NCBI GenBank assembly: GCA_017532725.1
Contig: JAFXIZ010000074.1
Span: forward strand, 1 to 39,405
Source: Bacteroidaceae bacterium
GTDB taxonomy: Bacteria > Bacteroidota > Bacteroidia > Bacteroidales > Barnesiellaceae_A
Length of the DNA: 39,405 bases
Direction: 5' to 3'
Within the stretch, counting starts at the first letter, position 1. Every line of letters begins with the position of its first letter. Below the pieces are notes generated by a model that did no database searches, was not told the origin of the DNA, and was given only the letters and a program-made list of their open reading frames with translations. Shown one piece after another: positions 36,470-39,405 of the stretch. Both the position numbers and the translations under genes were made by a program.

Positions 36470-36505
36470 CAAAGTTATGGCAGCAAACTGACAAAGTATG
36501 ACAGT
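36470..36505 (-). promoter_or_regulatory. Operator c and -7 box: promoter of the 346-residue gene and nuclease-like gene
   Basis: In the direction of transcription: ACTGTCA, 5 bases, TGTCAGT (36505-36487), 9 bases, then TAACTTTG (36477-36470). One arm base differs from the perfect repeat. Confidence 0.7.
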
Positions 36506-36630
36506 TTTAAATTTTAAAGACAAAAGAGTGAAATATTAAATAGTCTTTTAATCGTATAAGGTAACACTGATTGACCTTAATTACTACATAGAAGATTATA
36601 TGATAGGAGTCAAAATAGAATTTAAAATAT

Positions 36631-37119
36631 TTACTTCTTCCACTCAAAGGCTATGCGAGTATCGCCGTTGCGCGATAGTGTGATAATACCACTGCGCACG
36701 AAGCCTTGCCTATCCATAATCTGTAGCATTGTTTTGTTGTCGCGATGGGTATCGACGCGCAAATAGGGATGTTGCTGCTTGCACCACTCAAAGCAGACAT
36801 CGGCTACGCCTCGCACCTTACCATTCGATGCCAAACGATGTATCACACCATAGGGCTTATCATAGTGCCACTTACCGTCGTATATTACGGCATAAGTAGG
36901 CTCTACACCTACTATAAAGGAGAATACCCCGACAACCTCGCCACAATGTTCTACGCAATAGAAATGTGCCGCGACAATCTCCTCTTGTATCAACTCGCGA
37001 GGAGGGTACTCATCGCCCCATTGCGATGCATTGCCTTGCGAGCGCATATAACGCCGAGCAGCCTCAAAGATGCCAATTATGGCATCCAACTCATCTATTC
37101 GCGCTTGTCGTATTATCAT
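36631..37119 (-). CDS. GNAT-family N-acetyltransferase
   Basis: The 162-residue protein has a GNAT outline: MIIRQARIDELDAIIGIFEAARRYM (first strand and helix, here cut in the middle by no break), central strands with GEVVGVFSFIVG, and a C-terminal LRVDTHRDNKTMLQIMDRQGFVRSG segment that contains the usual acetyl-CoA-binding and RxGF-like end. The substrate cannot be told. The ATG at 37119 is chosen; a start at 37149 would be only one base from the kinase stop and adds ten non-GNAT-like residues. It follows the histidine kinase gene by 30 bases and may be cotranscribed with it. Confidence 0.75.
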   Translation of the reverse strand: MIIRQARIDELDAIIGIFEAARRYMRSQGNASQWGDEYPPRELIQEEIVAAHFYCVEHCGEVVGVFSFIVGVEPTYAVIYDGKWHYDKPYGVIHRLASNGKVRGVADVCFEWCKQQHPYLRVDTHRDNKTMLQIMDRQGFVRSGIITLSRNGDTRIAFEWKK

Positions 37120-37149
37120 TGTTATTGAGTTATCGGTAACAACACACAT

Positions 37150-38307
37150 TTATACCACACGAGGCAACTCTACTCGGAAGGTTGTTCCCACACCGGGTTC
37201 CGATTCTTTTACATATATAGCACCATTGTGGTACTCCTCGACGATGCGTTTGGCGAGTGTAAGACCCAATCCCCAACCTCGTTTTTTGGTTGTGTATCCG
37301 GGCTTAAACACATTCTCAAACTCTTTGCGAGCGATACCCTTACCCGTGTCGGTAACATCGATATATATGTGTTTGCGATCGGTCAACAGTGTAATATCAA
37401 TCTTACCTTCGCCGGCCATAGCATCGACGGCATTCTTGCATAGGTTTTCAAACACCCATTCGATAAGCGCACGACATATCATTACACCCTCGGCATCATC
37501 GGGCAGGTGTAAGTTGAGTTTTACTTTATTCGATATGCGACTACTCATATAATCGCAAGTATCAGTGAGCAGTTCATTAATATATATCAACTCCTTATCG
37601 GGAATAGAGCCAATCTTCGAGAATCGCTCGGCAATGGTCGATAAGCGTTTCACATCCTTATCCATATCGGCCACAATACCGGCGTCCACGCCATCGGTGA
37701 TTTTCAGCAGTTCCATCCACGCCATCAACGATGATATGGGAGTACCCAATTGGTGAGCCGTCTCCTTCGATAGTCCTACCCACACCTTGTTTTGCTCAGC
37801 GCGTTTCACACTCACCAAGCCGACGTATGCAATAAGTGCAAAGATTATCAGCACCAAGAGTTGTATGTAAGGGAAATACGACAACTGTTTCAACAAGATA
37901 GAGTCGTCGTAATAGAGTGTTTGCTTAAGACCGGCTCCCAAATCAATCTCTATCGTAGAGCCATTCTCCTTAAACCGTTCCAACTTATGAGCCAAAAAGG
38001 CTGCCGTATCGGCACTGTTTATGTCGATATTGGAGTACTGCACAATGGCATCGTCATCATCGGCCACTATCACAGGAATAGTAGTATTGCTCTGTATAAT
38101 AGTAAGGATAAGGTCGATATCACCATCGATATCGGCCGATGCCAACTCGCTGGTGGCAGCAGCCCATATCTCCATCTTGTTGCGCTCCTCCTGTTCAAGT
38201 TTCTGCACAAGGTTGTTCGACACCCATAGCGAGCCACCTACAAGGATTATGGCAACCAAGAAGAATATATATTTGCCTATACGACTGTTGAAATAGAAAA
38301 AGTGCAT
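37150..38307 (-). CDS. Sensor histidine kinase
   Basis: The 385-residue membrane protein has two transmembrane segments (about 12-30 and 147-167) enclosing a periplasmic sensor domain, then a histidine kinase core: phospho-acceptor His185 in KETAHQLGTPIS, an N box (CKNAVDAM), DTGKGI, and GWGLGLTLAKR. It would phosphorylate a response regulator that is not in this window. Start: ATG at 38307, which puts the first helix near the N-terminus; an ATG at 38358 is also possible. No HAMP domain is seen. Stimulus unknown. Confidence 0.85.
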   Translation of the reverse strand: MHFFYFNSRIGKYIFFLVAIILVGGSLWVSNNLVQKLEQEERNKMEIWAAATSELASADIDGDIDLILTIIQSNTTIPVIVADDDDAIVQYSNIDINSADTAAFLAHKLERFKENGSTIEIDLGAGLKQTLYYDDSILLKQLSYFPYIQLLVLIIFALIAYVGLVSVKRAEQNKVWVGLSKETAHQLGTPISSLMAWMELLKITDGVDAGIVADMDKDVKRLSTIAERFSKIGSIPDKELIYINELLTDTCDYMSSRISNKVKLNLHLPDDAEGVMICRALIEWVFENLCKNAVDAMAGEGKIDITLLTDRKHIYIDVTDTGKGIARKEFENVFKPGYTTKKRGWGLGLTLAKRIVEEYHNGAIYVKESEPGVGTTFRVELPRVV

Positions 38308-38378
38308 ATTGTTACGGAGTTGATTGTTTGCACTATAGTAACGGACTACACAGCCCATTTATTGTAAATCACTTATGA

Positions 38379-38386
38379 CAAAGGTA
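38379..38386 (-). promoter_or_regulatory. Possible -7 element for the histidine kinase gene
   Basis: TACCTTTG on the minus strand is a perfect -7 box, 71 bases before the ATG at 38307. The -33 position is a T-run without a clear TTTG. Confidence 0.45.
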
Positions 38387-38402
38387 CAAGTAATATAAAA
38401 CG

Positions 38403-38433
38403 CGGAGCCGCATCGCACTGCGATACGGCTCCG
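38403..38433 (-). terminator. Terminator of glyA
   Basis: An 8-bp GC-rich stem (CGGAGCCG / CGGCTCCG) with further inner pairing lies 20 bases after the glyA stop. The minus strand continues with CGTTTTATATT. Confidence 0.8.
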
Positions 38434-38452
38434 TTGTATGTAGCGCTAATTA

Positions 38453-39405
38453 TTACCAGCCGAAGATGGGATATTTCACCATAGTTTCGTTTACCTTCTC
38501 ACGAACGCTCTTAATTACGCTTTCGTTTTCGGGCTCGGCCAATACGCGGTCAATCATTTCAACGATTTCGCCCATCATATCCTCCTTCACGCCACGAGTA
38601 GTGATGGCAGGAGTACCTACGCGAATACCTGAAGTTTGGAACGGAGAACGAGTGTCGAAAGGTACCATATTCTTGTTGACAGTAATGTCGGCTTGAACAA
38701 GAGCCTTTTCGGCCACCTTACCGGTCAATTCGGGATATTTGGTGCGAAGGTCAATGAGCAAGCAGTGGTTGTCGGTACCACCCGAAACAACGTGATAACC
38801 TTTGTCAACAAAGGCTTGACCCATTACGCGAGCATTGGCGCGTACTTGTTTTTGATACTCCTTGTACGAGGGAGTAAGTGCCTCACCGAAGGCAACAGCC
38901 TTGGCTGCGATAACGTGCTCAAGAGGGCCACCTTGTACGCCGGGGAAAACAGCAGAGTCGAGGAGTGATGACATCTTGCGAATTTCGCCTTTGGGAGTAG
39001 TCTTGCCCCAAGGATTATCAAAGTCTTTACCCATAAGTATAACACCACCACGAGGGCCACGCAGAGTCTTGTGAGTTGTAGATGTTACGATGTGAGCATA
39101 TTTCAAGGGATTCTCCAACTCGCCGGCAGCAATAAGACCTGCAGGGTGAGCCATATCGACCATAAAGATAGCACCTATCTCATCGGCCAAACGACGCATA
39201 CGAGCATAATCCCACTCACGAGAGTAAGCCGAAGCACCACCAATGATGAGGCGAGGACGCTCACGACGTGCTACCTCCTCCATTTGATCATAATCTACAT
39301 AGCCTGTATCTTGACGCACACCGTAATCGAGTGCTTGGAACATCAAGCCCGAGAAGTTTACGGGAGAACCGTGCGAGAGGTGACCACCTTGCGAGAGGTT
39401 AAGAC
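38453..39405 (-). CDS. glyA: Serine hydroxymethyltransferase, 5' end outside the window
   Basis: GlyA interconverts serine and glycine with tetrahydrofolate, using pyridoxal phosphate. The window holds about 317 codons of a usual 420 or so; the frame stays open to the right edge and no start should be placed inside. Family motifs visible are [17 protein letters not shown] at the right edge, [10 protein letters not shown], the PLP-lysine block [13 protein letters not shown], and the C-terminal [16 protein letters not shown]. It is the most conserved part of the enzyme and is intact. Confidence 0.95.
   Translation of the reverse strand, partial: LNLSQGGHLSHGSPVNFSGLMFQALDYGVRQDTGYVDYDQMEEVARRERPRLIIGGASAYSREWDYARMRRLADEIGAIFMVDMAHPAGLIAAGELENPLKYAHIVTSTTHKTLRGPRGGVILMGKDFDNPWGKTTPKGEIRKMSSLLDSAVFPGVQGGPLEHVIAAKAVAFGEALTPSYKEYQKQVRANARVMGQAFVDKGYHVVSGGTDNHCLLIDLRTKYPELTGKVAEKALVQADITVNKNMVPFDTRSPFQTSGIRVGTPAITTRGVKEDMMGEIVEMIDRVLAEPENESVIKSVREKVNETMVKYPIFGW

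Overview
The window is a piece of a Bacteroidales (phylum Bacteroidota) chromosome. The evidence is Bacteroidota-type promoters (-33 TTTG/TTG, about 18-21 bp, then a -7 TAnnTTTG or TAnnTTCG box), almost no Shine-Dalgarno sequences, an LptC-type lipoprotein, type IX secretion (T9SS) C-terminal sorting domains on three proteins, a BspA-type leucine-rich-repeat protein and a bifunctional ThrA. I cannot name a genus. All identifications come from reading motifs and recalling families; no database search was run.

Layout. 1-7431 (+): the tail of a T9SS cargo gene, lptC, a SurA/PpiD-type foldase, rlmN, pdxA, a CDP-alcohol phosphatidyltransferase and a GtrA-acyltransferase fusion. 7550-11406 (-): a closely spaced run prfA-pyrF-rubrerythrin-pgk. 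11502-14937 (-): thrA-apbE, preceded by a strong promoter and a 12-codon leader ORF. 15118-18026 (-): a BspA-like secreted protein and aminopeptidase P. 18142-21218 (+): three genes that look like phage head-assembly genes (scaffold-like, major-capsid-like, head-completion/adaptor-like) with their own promoter and an internal terminator but no other phage genes. 21294-22673 (+): a T9SS cargo with HAF-like repeats. 22753-24771 (-): ligA. 24907-26460 (+): a strong promoter, a 209-bp nested hairpin and a PEGA-domain protein. 26489-29466 (+): a repeat array with three promoter-like copies, then ispD-recG. 29708-30652 (+): an M23/LysM peptidase. 30860-36505: an accessory island. 36631-39405 (-): a GNAT acetyltransferase, a sensor histidine kinase and the 3' part of glyA.

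Two parts stand out. The first is the orphan capsid-like module at 18.2-21.2 kb, whose capsid-like protein begins with what reads as a lipoprotein signal peptide. The second is the island at 31.3-36.5 kb. It holds a WYL-domain regulator and five further genes (one a PD-(D/E)XK nuclease-family protein). Four promoters there share an identical 36-bp layout: a 7-5-7 inverted repeat close to ACTGACA-N5-TGTCAGT, exactly 9 bp, then the -7 box. With downstream genes these four promoters account for all six genes, which points to one WYL-controlled, probably autoregulated system. I know of no published description of this arrangement, and a role in phage defence is only an inference.

The rest is mostly core metabolism and envelope biogenesis: outer-membrane assembly (LptC, foldase), lipid synthesis, translation (RF1, RlmN), DNA repair (LigA, RecG), isoprenoid (IspD), pyridoxal (PdxA), pyrimidine (PyrF) and threonine/methionine-family (ThrA) synthesis.
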